From positions 1,984,001 through 2,048,000 of the forward strand of contig NC_016461.1 in the NCBI RefSeq assembly GCF_000226115.1: a stretch of DNA of 64,000 bases, written 5' to 3'. The notes under the pieces were generated by a model that saw only the letters and a program-made list of their open reading frames with translations, did no database searches and was not told where the DNA came from. A program made the translations under genes and the position numbers. Source of the stretch: Thermothielavioides terrestris NRRL 8126. Lineage: Eukaryota > Ascomycota > Sordariomycetes > Sordariales > Chaetomiaceae. Shown one piece after another: positions 22,852-34,121 of this stretch (positions within the stretch are counted from its first letter, which is position 1; the number at the start of each line of letters is the position of its first letter).

Positions 22852-25307
22852 TTAAGTTAGCGGGCTACGGTAATTGTGAATAGGAGAGAGGTAGCGGACG
22901 AATATTCGACAATAATTGCGTCGAGCCTGTCTCGTTGAAGCAGGGAGTCCGCAGCCCGCTTCGCAGGCTAATTGATGACTTTTCAATTCTCCGAGTCTAC
23001 ACCACACAACTTGCTAGGTTGACCTGCCCAGGCTCCCGCTCCTGGGTCCCAGGCACAAACTCCCAGCCTAGTTCTAACTATCTACTGTGGCTCCGGCGCC
23101 GTGAGGAGACCTTACGATGTTAGAACGGTTTTCGCCTCATGTCAACCGAGGAGGCCGTTCTGTAGTCTATATTTTATAGACAGTTCACAATTGTTGTCGG
23201 CTAATCAGTTCGTTCGGATGGATCAGCCCACAGGACAAGTCAAATGCTGCTACCCTGTGCAACATATACGAATGGCATCCTGTTTGAGCCACGAAGGAGA
23301 GGAGGACTGGAGGAGGACGCTCTCGACCCAGAAGAACTCCCCGTAATCAAACAAGCGCGGAATTTCTTACCATCTTGCCTGGTCGATACGACCCAAGGGT
23401 ACTGCATGGCTCGGCGGCAGAAACGCAGCTGAATCACCTTGCTCTATTAGCGGTTGTTTACTCCATACGTCCTGGCGGTCAGTATAAATAACCTGAAGGA
23501 GACGCCCGACAGCTCGTGTAACCGTGTGTCGGTTGATCGAGCGGCTGCGGCACCATGAGCTCAGGTTTCGACAGTTCCGTGTTGTAAGTTGTGAGCAACC
23601 CACCACCACTTGCCGATCGGGCCCTCTCCTCTTGACTGTTCCTGTGCCTGACCGTTGTTCATGCTTCTTCCACCGGCCCGCCCTGATCCTGATTTGCTAC
23701 GACCAGCGGGCGTTGAGGTCCATCGCAGTCAAATTCTACCTCATGATGCTGCCGCGAGCCAATGATGCCGCAACGAAGCGCTCATCTCATCCGCGATCTG
23801 TTGACGACTCAGTTGAGACGCAATGTGGGTGTTCTGCTCTGCGGAAAGGCCAGGCAGGCAAGTCCTCCCGCCTGTGTACGGCGGAGATGCGCTGTTGCCA
23901 GCAAAAATGGCTGGGTACTCATGGAGTTCATGGCCGGCACCCTTCTCAGGGTTGCCCACATTCAAGGAGCTTGACACTGAGGCCGGCAATGCCGTCCTGG
24001 ATCAAATTGCCCAGATCTTCCCCCCGACACCGCATACTCCCCGCCTCCGTGAAGAGGTATAGGGGCTTGGGCTCGGGAAGATGGAGAAGCTGACGAGGCC
24101 AAACAAGCCTCCATGATGTCTTATTCAACCCTGTCACAAACCAAACGACGGCCTTGCTGGACTGGGATTCCAGCTATACGCACACCCGCAGCAGTTTTAC
24201 TCTGCATTTATCTAACTGACCTCCCTTCCCCCACTTGGATATCGCTCAGTAACTCACACTAACAGATGCGAGAGAAAAACGACAAGACAGGAAAAGAGAG
24301 CAAGAACCCAATCGACCAACACCATGCCGCTAAAGATGTCGAGGACCATGGGACGGAAGATTATACTTCGTTCTCTGTGAGGGGCTTGGGTGTGAGGGGA
24401 AGGGGAAAGTGGCGGTAGAAGGTAGAGAAAAAAAGAAAGGAGGGACGCAGCAGGTGAGAATGGGAAGGGAGAGGACTGGAGAGAATCAGGAGGAAGAGGA
24501 GGAAGAGTGGGCAAGAGTGGGAACTGTCTATGTTGCCGATGGAGATCGAGATGAAGCTCCCAAGGCGGTCACGGTATAAAAAGAGGCGATCAAGACCACA
24601 GACGTGTTGAGGAACTCGGGTTGGTGCTTGGGTGGCTCCGGAAAACCGGAAAAGAAATGGACAACGTCCTCTTGATTGCGATGATGGAGGGCACGGCAAC
24701 GCGGGTATTCTACACTACACATCCACTGCGGTACACACGGCCGTTGCTAGGTACCTAGGTAAGTATGTGCTTGCAGCCTTCCCAATGTGAGCACTTCAGG
24801 CGTACCGGTCTTGGCGACCACTCGGATGGAGAACAGCCGGGGGAGCGAGATGACGTTTCTCACGAGATGACGTTTCTCCGTCTCGTCACTCCTCTGGGGA
24901 GCGTCTCCGAGGGGCTCTCTTCTGACCCCTTTCGGCCGCAGTCATTCTTGCCGTCCACGTCCAACCGCGCTGCAATGGTGTCTCGGACCACGATCGAGAA
25001 GTAGAGAGATTTTGGCAAGAGGCGGGACCTCCCAGATTTACGTCGAGCTCTTTCTTGGGGCTTATATATCGGCCAGCTTGGAGGCCGGACAAACCACGGC
25101 ACATGCATAATTACAGGGGGGTATCCCAGACATGGCTGACGTTGGCAGCGGCCCGGGAGAGGGCTAGTTACCGCGATGAGCTTGTTGACCATCCAAGATT
25201 TGCTGTGCATCTTGAAAGATGTGGACCGTCTGGAGACAGCGAACAACATGGCAAGGCCAGAGGCCTTGGGGACGCTCAACTTTAGGAAGCCTGCATGTTC
25301 GGTCGTC
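22852..25307. other. gene-poor region with low-complexity tracts
   Basis: No supported gene in 2.4 kb. A strongly purine-rich plus strand runs from about 24360 to 24560. A short direct repeat, GAGATGACGTTTCTC, occurs twice near 24848-24880. A GCTAGGTACCTAGGTAAG motif lies near 24747. An imperfect hairpin AGCCCGCTTCGCAGGCT sits at 22953-22969. Frames at 23524-24093 show no recognisable domain and may be relics. Confidence 0.45.
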
Positions 25308-25338
25308 GTTAAAGAGGTCCCGCCAAGACTAATTTCGG
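25308..25338 (+). repeat. left 31-bp inverted repeat
   Basis: Exact reverse complement of 25645-25675. Homology stops sharply on the inner side after TTTCGG. Confidence 0.85.
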
Positions 25339-25477
25339 AACCTACCACTTACAAGTATTTACAAATCGCCAAGGCCACGACGACTTCGAGCAACATCAAC
25401 AACGAAGAATCGCAAAGACTCGTAGCAACAACTTCGCGAAACCTCAACTAAATCGAAAGAAAAGAAAACGAAGTTAA

Positions 25478-25531
25478 CCCGTACCCTAACCTTGACCCGT
25501 ACCCTAACCTTAACCCGAATCCTAACCAGCG
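25478..25531. repeat. three 18-bp telomere-like tandem units
   Basis: Units are CCCGTACCCTAACCTTGA, CCCGTACCCTAACCTTAA and the diverged CCCGAATCCTAACCAGCG. The CCCTAACC core recalls the CCCTAA telomere strand, but the 18-bp period and GTA spacers differ from a real telomere. Confidence 0.7.
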
Positions 25532-25644
25532 GGGGGCTAGCGCCGCCCCCTGTACCCCTGGCGAACTAACCCCTTGGCGATAGAGCAAACGCCTTGGCGA
25601 TCGGGGTTGCGTAAAAACGCTGTAAAAACATTGCCGACAATTGG

Positions 25645-25675
25645 CCGAAATTAGTCTTGGCGGGACCTCTTTAAC
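25645..25675 (-). repeat. right 31-bp inverted repeat
   Basis: Exact reverse complement of 25308-25338. Outside it the sequence continues GTCTACC. Confidence 0.85.
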
Positions 25676-26984
25676 GTCTACCCCCGTAGGAAGGGCGGGG
25701 CCCGCCGAGGCAGCCCCGAGCAACCAATGCCGTCTTGCTAGACGTAGCCTATCCAGTGCGGTGACAAGGGAGGTAGGGCGCTCGCGGTCGATTCGCCCTG
25801 AGCAGAAGAGCCGCAGCATGGGTAGCTAGGTAACCAGCTAGAAAAGGTAACGTCATTCCGCTGTGGCGGGAGGGTGGATATCGGGACCTATCCAACAACG
25901 CTTGTCAGAAGGCGTAGATCTCGACAATCAAAATGCCGTGCTGCCGTGCGGAGAAGGCGAGAAGGCAAGAGGGCGCGCGGAACCAATGGACCAATGCACG
26001 ATGGGGACGGCAGGGGAGCAATGTTAACCTACACTAGGCTGACCCAGTCATGTTACCAAGCACGGGGGAATGTCCAAGAGAGAGAAGCTAGCGTACACTA
26101 GTTTAGTTACCTACCTGAGTTAATTGGTTGCGATTCGACGAAGTTGAGGCCGGTTGCGGTCGGATCTGCATCTGCGCTTGTTCCCGCGCCGCGCCGGCTT
26201 GGAGCCAACGGCGGCGGCGGCGGCAGAAATTATACTAGTTAGTGTCCAGTACGCTGGCTAAAGTGATCACCAACGAGTAATTAGGTGGTTGCTTCGCAAG
26301 GCATCCATATGCGGATACAGTTGAGCGAAGAAATCGGAGCACTGGGTGACTGACAGAAAGATCCGCCTGGCCGAAACTCGATTTGTTTTTGCACGGCGCC
26401 AGAGCCGAGACGCTGGGGGCGGCATGGAAGGCCTGGGGTCAGGTCTGGTCTGGGGACGCTCTCCATCCGTCAGGGGTCGAGGGCGCGCCAAGCCCGTGGA
26501 TTGCGCAAGCCTGCAGGGATGTCGAGGCGTTGGATGCCGCCGCGGCAGCCCAAGTGCTGTTTGGCGTGCCCGCGTCTGGGAAAATCCGTCGCACGTGAGG
26601 TTGGCCAGTTTTCCACGAACAATACACTAGAGATTTACCGACCACATACACAGGACTTGACCTGAGCCTGGTCCTTCTAGTCGGGCAAACAACCAGCGGT
26701 CTTTTGGCGGCGAACTGCCTTGTTGACGAGGTCCGAGTGGAGAATGCGTCACGCCGCTGGAGAATTGCTGTCTTCCACCTGACAGTCCAATCGGAACCCC
26801 GTGCCGCAGTCGCGGGCCGGAGGAAAACCAGCCGAAGCGACTGCTTGCCGAGAGCCCCGAGAGCACCGAGAGTCCCGAGAGTCCCGAGACCGGTGCCGGG
26901 CAGAACAAAAGGTAGCAACTCCGCCGCCGGCATCCGGCGAGTTCCTGTGCATCGCCATCGGCATCGGCATCGCCGAGGGTCGCC
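25676..26984. other. upstream region of the C2H2/Zn2Cys6 factor
   Basis: No supported gene. Contains TTACCTACCTGAG near 26107 and a GGC-repeat near 26212. Frames at 26346-26630 and 26704-27282 are unsupported by splice sites or domains. Confidence 0.45.
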
Positions 26985-29900
26985 ATGGCTAGTCCTATCG
27001 GATATCTCCTCCACCACGACCCGCTGCCTCCGCAACTATACCCGCAGCAGCAACAGCAACAGCAGCAACAGCAGCAGCAGCTTCAGCAGCAGCAGCAGCC
27101 GCCGCCGCCGGGATTCGATATTGCTGCACCTGTTGCCGTCACGGTCCGGTCGACAGCGCGGCCACGCGCTCCATCGCTATCCACGACAGTCGCTCTCGGC
27201 CCCAACAACAGCCATGGCCTGGGCCCGCCCCCGCCCCCGCCTCCAGCCCCGGCTCCAGTCCCGGCACCGCCGCCGTCGCTGAGCCAACCAAGCCCTGGGC
27301 CGGACTACACAGCCGCGCCGAACCGCCCCGGAGGAAACCATTCCAAGACGCAGTCGCTGTACCAATGTGCCGACTGCCTGCGTAAGGCGCCCTTGTCCCT
27401 GTGCCTGTCGTTGCCGTGATGTGTGCTTGGGAGCTAGGTAGTCGCTGACTGCCTGCACAAGGCCGCTATTCGCGTCCTGAACATCTCCAGGTACAGTTTG
27501 CATGCATGCCTTCATGAAGCGAGTATCGGCCCTGTCGTTTCCCTCCCGGGCTGACGAGGACTAGCGACACATCGCCGCGCACGTCCTGGGAAAGCGCTTC
27601 GTTTGTGATGCAAGTTCTCCTCCTCTCGGCCCGCAGCCAGGCTGCCCTGCCCCAACTGACACGATTCCGCAGGTTTGCTCCAAAGCCTTTGCCAGGGCCG
27701 ATCTGCTCAAGCGCCACCGCGCCAACCACATGGATGGCAATGGCCCCAAGCGCAGACGGTTCGACTCGGTTCCCTCTGCCGGCCGCGTTGCTCGTGCCTG
27801 CCAGGCCTGTGCGAAAGCCCGGGTGAAGTGCGAAGAGAGTAAACCGCAAGTGTCTCCCGCCCTCTGCTGGAGTCGTGCTTGTGCTTGTGCTCGTGCTCCT
27901 GCTCGTCCTTGCTGACCCCCCTCGCCCCGCTCAGGTGCTCACGCTGCAGGAACCGGGGACTGGCCTGCGAGGTTGCTCCCTTGTCCGAAGACGCAGCCAT
28001 GCATCTTGGCCACCACTCGGCGAGCCGCATGGGATGTCACGAATCCACGCCCGACTCCTGCTACTCCTCCTCATCCGCCGGGGGAGATCCGCAATACCCT
28101 CCCTCCGCAGGTCCGGTTCCGGCTTCGTTTGCTTACCCTATCAGCCCCGAAGAAAGCAAGGAAGGCATCGCAACTCCAGATCACCTTCCGTACCGCGAGG
28201 ACACCCAGGTGCCGACTCCGGCCAACTTCCAGCCGTATCCGGGAAACGACGAAGCATATGCCCCAGGGACCCATGCAAGACCCCCGCCCTCCGATGTCCT
28301 GCGCGATGTCTTGTACGACCAGTCCATGGCACATCCCTCCAGACTCCCAGAAGCCTCAGGACTAGCCGCGCTGGGCTTTTATGACGACGCAAACCTGGAT
28401 TTTGACGCCTTTGACTTTGACATTTTGGACCACTGGAACCTCGACGCGCCCCAAAGCGAGGCAGACCAGACCGCCGCCAACGCACAGGACCCCGCCGGCG
28501 TGGCGGCGATGCGCTCGGCACTGGTCAAGATCTGGACCGAGTCCCCGTGGCGGTGGTCGCCTCAGAAGACGGACAACTGCTATAACGAGCAACCTAACCT
28601 GCCCCTCCCCTCCAGCGATGCCCACCGTGTCCAGCTCCACAGCAACCGCCCCGCGGTTGACCGTGTGGTCAAGGACAAGCTCCTTGGCTCGTGCCGGGAC
28701 AAAATACTGGCCATCGTCTTGAGCACCTGCCGGGAGAAGCTCATGGAGAACCGGGTAGCCGCCTCCTTCCCGTCGGCCGATACGATGGATTCGTGGATCA
28801 ACCTCTTCCTGGCCGCCCATCATTGCCAGGTCTCGTCGTGGATCCATTACGGCTCGCTCTCGCTGAACAGCCAGTGTCCGGAATGGCTCGCCATGGCCGC
28901 CGCCGCCGGCGCAGTTCTGACGCCGGTCCCTGCCTTTCGCAAGTTCGGTCTCGCGTTGCAGGAGGCAGTCCGTGAGTGTTCCTTCCCCCAGGCAAAGTCT
29001 GAGCACCTCAGCTAATAAGCGGGCCATCTATCTGCCCTTATTAGGCGTTGCCATCCCCGAGAGAGTGAGTTGTGGTTCATCATTTCACATCCAAGCACGC
29101 GCCGGCCGGCCGTTACTAAGACTCGAGCAGTTCGAGACGAACAACGAAAACATCGCCGAACTCGACAAAGTCCAAGCCCTGGTACTGGTGCAGGATATCG
29201 GGCTCTGGAGCGGCAATCGCCGGAAAATGGAGATAGCCGAGTGCCGTAAGGCTCCCCACAACCCCCCCCTTTGCCTTGTTGTTCATGGCTAACACTAGCC
29301 ACAGACTTGTCGATACCTATAGCGGTGAGCTCCGATGCAAGATACTCTTACGGTTGGCGCTGACAAGGGCGTAGATGATGCGGTATAGGGGCAAATTTGG
29401 GAGATCGGCCTATCCAGACATCGTCATCTACCCATCAGACGAGGGTAGTGTTCTGGAGGAGAAGTGGAAGAAGTGGTATCAACTAGAGTCCTGGAAGAGG
29501 TCCGTCGCGTGGCCCAGTCTCTGGTCTGTCTGTCTGGCTGACCCGCTCGTCCAGGCTCGTTTTCCATGCGTATCTGAGGGACGCCCAGGTGTCCATGACG
29601 CAGTTCAACAACCCGTCTATGTCGTACGCGGAACTCACATTACCCTTGCCGTGCTCAAAGGAGCTCTGGTTCGCGAGAAGCGCCGAGGAGTTCAAGATCC
29701 GCTACCTCGAATCCGCCGCCGGCGACGCCAAGTGCCCGATTCCGTCCCTCGGGGACCTCCTCCGCGACATCAACGCCCTCTCAGCAAACCAGCACCGCCT
29801 CGACGTTCAATTCGCCATCTCCATCTACCTCCACGGCTTCTGGTCCCTGATCTGGGAATACCGCCAGCTCTCCTCCATCTACCGCCCCTCCTTCACTACC

Positions 29901-31001
29901 ACCACCACCACCCCCACGGCATCTACCAACACCAACAACCAGCACAACACAACGACCCTCCTCCTCGACTCCCGCCGCGCCGACCTCCAAAACCAGCTCA
30001 AAACCTTCCAGCTCGCCACCCGCGAGCCGTCGATGACGACGACGATGCTCTCCGCACAGGAGAGCATGCTCCTGCACCTGCTGCTCCTGAACCTCCACCT
30101 CGCCCTGCCCGACCTGCAGCTCCTCTTCTCAGGCAAGGAGGCCGCAGCCGCAGCCGCCGCAGCCGCAGCCGACGGCGCCGACGAGCATCAGCACGCCCGC
30201 CGAGCCTATTTCGTGCAACCACAGCAACAGCAGCCGCAGCAACAGCAGCAGGATCAGAAGACGCCCGCCGCCGCCTCCGCCGCCACCGCAGCCAACGTGC
30301 GCGAGGCGCTGTGGCACGCCGGCCAGGTCTTCCGCATGGCGAGGCTGTTTCCGCGCGGACACCTCAAGGACTTCTGGGCCGTCGCCGTGTGCCATGCCGC
30401 GCTGGCCGTGTGGGCGTGTGGCGTCGGCTTGGTTGGCGGGTTGGAGGGCGGCGGGTGTCAGCTGCAGCAGCACCAGCAGCAGCAGCAGCATCAGTACCAC
30501 CAGCAGCAGCAGCACCATCAGCAAGGAGGTAGGGACGGCGGAGGAGGAGCAGGAGCAGGAGCAGGAGGGACCGACCCGCTCGTCTTCCTCGACGGCGAGG
30601 CCTCGCCCGCCGTGCAGGCGTGGATTGCCTACGGGCAGGGCCGGCCGGCCGTTCGGAGCGTGCGCGATGGCGACGGCGACGACGACTCTGCAGCCGCCGC
30701 CGCCGCAGCCGCCGCCGACAATGGAGGAGGAGGAGGAGGCGGAAGCGGAGGAGGTGGCGGTGGTCTTTGTCGTAGTGGTGGTGGCGTTGGTGTTGACGGC
30801 GGCGCCGGGAGGGTGGCGGCGACGGCGACGGCGACGGCGTGCCTCGTGGAGGAGGACCCGCGCACGTGCATGGAGGTTGCGCAGGGGATCCTGCGGGCCA
30901 ACTTTGTCGGCGTGTGGGAGAGCCTGCCGCCGCTGAACGAGAACATCCTCGTTGTGCTGAGGCAGTTGGAGAAGGCCGCGGCGGCGGTGGGGTGGGGGTG
31001 A
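26985..31001 (+). CDS. transcription factor with two C2H2 fingers plus Zn2Cys6 cluster
   Basis: Probable nuclear DNA-binding regulator. Ten exons: 26985-27381, 27462-27490, 27565-27609, 27673-27845, 27935-28971, 29045-29064, 29131-29245, 29305-29324, 29375-29499 and 29555-31001; 1135 aa. A polyGln and Pro-rich N-terminus (residues 20-110) precedes finger 1 (YQCADCLRRYSRPEHLQRH, then IAAH) and finger 2 (FVCDVCSKAFARADLLKRH, then RANH), both CX2CX12HX3H. The Zn2Cys6 cluster CQACAKARVKC-EESKP-CSRCRNRGLAC follows. The middle (about 400-830) resembles the fungal-specific transcription-factor domain. The C-terminal 300 residues hold polyAla, polyGln/His and polyGly runs. Introns 3 (27610-27672) and 4 (27846-27934) begin with GC, not GT; both are fixed by the zinc-finger reading frames. 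Exons 2, 6 and 8 are only 29, 20 and 20 nt. Target genes cannot be inferred. The ATG was chosen as the first in the open exon. Confidence 0.88.
27610..27672 (+). other. GC-AG intron 3 of the C2H2/Zn2Cys6 factor
   Basis: Donor GCAAGT, acceptor CCGCAG, 63 nt. It lies inside finger 2, between FVCD and VCSKAF, so the coding ends are set by the C-x2-C spacing. Confidence 0.85.
27846..27934 (+). other. GC-AG intron 4 of the C2H2/Zn2Cys6 factor
   Basis: Donor GCAAGT after AAACC, acceptor GCTCAG, 89 nt. Only this junction gives ESKPCSRC and keeps the fourth Cys of the Zn2Cys6 motif. Confidence 0.85.
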
Positions 31002-31387
31002 GAGTAGCCTATTTTTGCTTTCTTGTTTTTGTTAGTGGTAAGTGTTTTGGTGAGGGATCTGGCAGGGAGGAAGGGAGGGGTGAGGAGGGGGGGGGGGGGG
31101 AGGTTTGTCTCCTGGCTATATTGTAGTTTCTACTGTCGCGTGGCATGGCTGGCGTCTCGAAAAATAGGGGTAGGGGGTTGGATGAAGGTTTGATACCAAC
31201 TTTTTCGCATTATGATTCCTAGATTGGTGCGATTAAATATTAGATCACTAACACTAAGTACCGGGTAGGCCGGCAAACGCTGGTCTTTTCGCAGAGTCTG
31301 CACCCTGCTATTAACACCTCCTCTTTCTATTCCCATCTCACCCTGGTCCCTTCCCTTTCCTTCCCTTCCCTTCCCTCCTCTTCATCC
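31002..31387. other. convergent 3' regions
   Basis: G14 run near 31087-31100 and pyrimidine-rich CCTTCC repeats at 31350-31380. No gene seen. Confidence 0.5.
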
Positions 31388-32032
31388 TCACCGCCCCCCA
31401 CAATCCCCCATCCGCCGCCGCAGAAACCACTCCGCCAGCACCCGCACGCCGCCTCTGTCATCCTGGTCCCTGACCCTCCGCAGCATCTCCTCCAGCAGCT
31501 GGTGCAGATCCCGCGCTGCTAGCGCGTTGGCGCCTGGCGCGGAGCAGGGGCATGGGCAGGAGCAGGCGCATGAGCAGATGCAGGTGCGGCGGCTGGTGAT
31601 GCTGGTAACGGTGTCCGGACTGGCCGTGGAAGCAGGAAAAGAGTCCGGCGTGCTGTTGGAGGCGTTGGGGTCGACGCGGATCCTGCTGCTGCTGGAGCCT
31701 TTTCTGCGGTCGGGGCCGGCATCTTGCCTGATCCCGTCGCCGTCGTCGTTGCTATAGCCACCGCCGCCGCCATGGTTGCGGCAGTTATGGCGGTTCCGTC
31801 CATCCGTTGCCGGCTTGGAGTTTCGGCGCGGCTTCCGGCTCATGATAAAGCTTAGCTTTCGCCTCAGCAGGTGCACCTCATCCCGGGAACGGTAGATCTC
31901 GCAGGCGCGGTTGTGCGGGTAATGGAGGGTGATGGTGTAGTAGGAGTATGTCTGCCTGCTATCCGTGGGAGACGCCGTGGTGCTGTTGCGGCTGCGGTCT
32001 TGAGGACGGCTACTGACGTGGACGTGGATCAT
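31388..32032 (-). CDS. hypothetical protein with short PX-like N-terminal stretch
   Basis: Open frame of 214 codons from ATG 32032. I do not recognise a family with confidence. Residues 30-65 (YYTITLHYPHNRACEIYRS, then RDEVHLLRRKLSF) look like the opening strands of a PX or similar small fold. The middle is low-complexity (Gly, Ser, Asp/Arg) and includes an unusual Cys cluster, CICSCACSCPCPC, near residue 165. The last 40 residues (LHQLLEEMLRRVR and VLAEWFLRRRMGDC) look helical and conserved in style. The frame extends upstream to a second ATG at 32146. A CGCAG acceptor directly before ATG 32032 may mean that a 5' exon has been missed. Confidence 0.5.
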   Translation of the reverse strand: MIHVHVSSRPQDRSRNSTTASPTDSRQTYSYYTITLHYPHNRACEIYRSRDEVHLLRRKLSFIMSRKPRRNSKPATDGRNRHNCRNHGGGGGYSNDDGDGIRQDAGPDRRKGSSSSRIRVDPNASNSTPDSFPASTASPDTVTSITSRRTCICSCACSCPCPCSAPGANALAARDLHQLLEEMLRRVRDQDDRGGVRVLAEWFLRRRMGDCGGR

Positions 32033-33024
32033 CTGCGGTAGACGGAGGACGCCATTGTATGTGTCGTGGTTCTTGTGCGTGTGTATTTGCGGTGGACGGG
32101 CTGTGCGGCTTCGCGTTTTGGCCGACAGGGGCTGTTCAACGAGCATGCCTCGGGTTTCGCTTGGCTCGTTGAGCTCCGAGCAAGGAAGAGCGTAAAAGAC
32201 GGGCGGGTGGTGTTGAAGCAAACCCACAGAAGCCCGGCGCTGCTCTGATGACGGTGGCTTAATATAGAACTTAGCACGGAAGACAAAATGAGCTGGTGTG
32301 CCGAGTCCGTTGGACGCAAGAGAGGAAGGCAAGCGTCATCACTACTAGTTATGGGCATGCAGGTAGAGATAATGACGAGGGCAGGGAGCGGATTCAGCGT
32401 TGGAACCATTCAAGCGGCGTATCACTTCAGCTAACGCACCCTGCGAGTAATGAAGGGCCGGAGTCGAAGGGACAACAAGGCGGCCGAGTACGAGGACTCA
32501 TCAACAGCGGACTAGCTCGACCGCAGAATTCCGGCGAGGCTGCTGCGCATCATCCAGGCAGAGTAGGCGGTGACGGAATGTCAAGATTGCGACTGTCTCG
32601 ATCCGGAAGGGACTGCGCTTTAACTGCTCCATACTGTGCAATCAATCCGTCGGGTTGCTGGTGCACCTGAAACAGACGTCCTTGAGGAAAGATTGACATG
32701 ATATATTTCCCGTCTTGTATGTACACGATGCGCCAAGCCGCTGCTGGGCGCCGTTCCGACAGTCTGGTTCAGGCTCCCTATGTACAAGCCGCGCCCGACA
32801 TGGCAGGGAAGGCTATGACAGACAATGGCTCGTGTCCAACGCAGACCTATCGTGTATGTATTCCGTACTTGATGTACAGACATAAAAGTACCTACCTTAG
32901 TCAATGAGACGAGGAGGCTTGCTTTGTGGCGGGGACAGAGACCTTGCCTGGGAGGAGCGAACGTTTATATGTGGCCGTTGGAGAAGAAGAATAACCTCTC
33001 ACGTCTTTTGGCGACACGCCGAGT
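32033..33024. other. intergenic with no clear gene
   Basis: Probable promoter of the 31388-32032 ORF at its left. An AGTACCTACCTTAG motif lies near 32886. Short frames only. Confidence 0.4.
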
Positions 33025-33723
33025 CTACAGCGCAGGAAGCTTCGGAGTATCGATCTTGTTGGGTTCCGTCGTGATCTCGTCGAAAGTTGTGTGTTCTTGA
33101 ATCCCTCCCTTACTTGGTCGTGAGTCAACGCTAAGCCAAAACAATTCTAGCGCGCCGTTGGCTGTCTGGACCCCTGTGGTGGACTGAGAAGGTGGGTCCC
33201 GGGTCCATCCTGAAACAAAACTGTTTGCGGGGCTGCGATCCGCAATGCAAGTTGGCCCCACCTTGAGAACGCAGGCCGCAGCGCGGCCACCCCAGGTGTT
33301 GTCTCGCAGCTGTGCCCGCTGCATCTCGGTGTCGGGCGACGGCAGCCTTCGACTTTCCCTCAGTTTGACAGAATTGTTTGTCGCAAAGGTTCTGCTCCGC
33401 TCCCACGCTGCGAATTCGAATCGAGGAGAGCTAGATCTACTCTGGACACCGGCGATCGGCGGGGTCGTAGGTGTGACGTCGGCGTTTTGGCCCCTGCCGC
33501 TCACAGACGTCTCCAAGAACGCCTGGTGTGCTTGCAGGGAGAAGCTGCTCGTTCTGTGTAATCCGTAGTTAACGATTCCGTAGTGTAGCGGCAATTGCCT
33601 CGAGGACTGTGCGCAAGGACGGTAGTGACCGACGATTGCTTGTGCTGGTCCACTGGATTCTGCGCTGTACAGATGCTCCATCGCATAACTGTCAACAGCG
33701 AAGGGCATGGATGACCGCGGCAT
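33025..33723 (-). CDS. weakly supported hypothetical protein
   Basis: Open frame of 232 codons from ATG 33723. No domain is recognised; composition is Ser/Thr/Arg-rich with no membrane segment or signal peptide. It begins MPRSSMPFAVDSYAMEHL and shows no repeat. It could be a chance frame in GC-rich DNA. It sits divergently 398 bp from the NTF2-like gene. Confidence 0.3.
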   Translation of the reverse strand: MPRSSMPFAVDSYAMEHLYSAESSGPAQAIVGHYRPCAQSSRQLPLHYGIVNYGLHRTSSFSLQAHQAFLETSVSGRGQNADVTPTTPPIAGVQSRSSSPRFEFAAWERSRTFATNNSVKLRESRRLPSPDTEMQRAQLRDNTWGGRAAACVLKVGPTCIADRSPANSFVSGWTRDPPSQSTTGVQTANGALELFWLSVDSRPSKGGIQEHTTFDEITTEPNKIDTPKLPAL

Positions 33724-34121
33724 TGAGGTGTTGCTGCCTGGAATGTTGCGGTTGGTAAACAAAGAACAAGAACTGCTTGTCACCCTGGACCGAGGCACTC
33801 CACTCGCGAGGAGGTAAACATGTCAAATGCAACTGCGGCAGGCACGCGGCCTGCCAAGGCAGGGGAGGCATGCAACCGTGTTGACCCCTTCCCCATGCAC
33901 TCATCCATGTTCTGCCATTCGGATTCGGCCCCCTAACCGAGGCCGCATCCACGTCCAAGACCCGCTTCGTTTTTCTCGATTTTCTTTCGCGCCTTTCATA
34001 TTCCCGTATTCCCGTCTGCGCTTTTCGTTTCTCACGACAGCGTGTCTCTCCGGCCGGGAATCCAAACCGACTTCCGTTTTGTCAAGCTGTCCGCCGCCAC
34101 CAGAAGTGCCCGTCCTTCGCC

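Larger units (their letters stand above)
25308..25675. mobile_element. non-autonomous inverted-repeat element (MITE-like)
   Basis: Bounded by perfect 31-bp inverted repeats, 25308-25338 (starting GTTAAAGAGGTCCCGCC) and 25645-25675 (ending GGCGGGACCTCTTTAAC). Total length is 368 bp, with no transposase. Both ends abut GTC, which could be a 3-bp target duplication. The interior holds an 18-bp tandem motif (25478-25531) and two copies of CCTTGGCGAT. The shape fits a deleted DNA transposon or MITE; the superfamily cannot be told from the ends alone. A structural inverted duplication of another kind is possible. Confidence 0.55.

Noticed and set aside
24254..24722. Leu/Pro/Ser-rich minus-strand frames
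   Set aside because: Produced by the purine-rich plus strand; low complexity with no domain.
25478..25531. Interstitial telomere
   Set aside because: Only three 18-bp units with GTA spacers, not a TTAGGG array.
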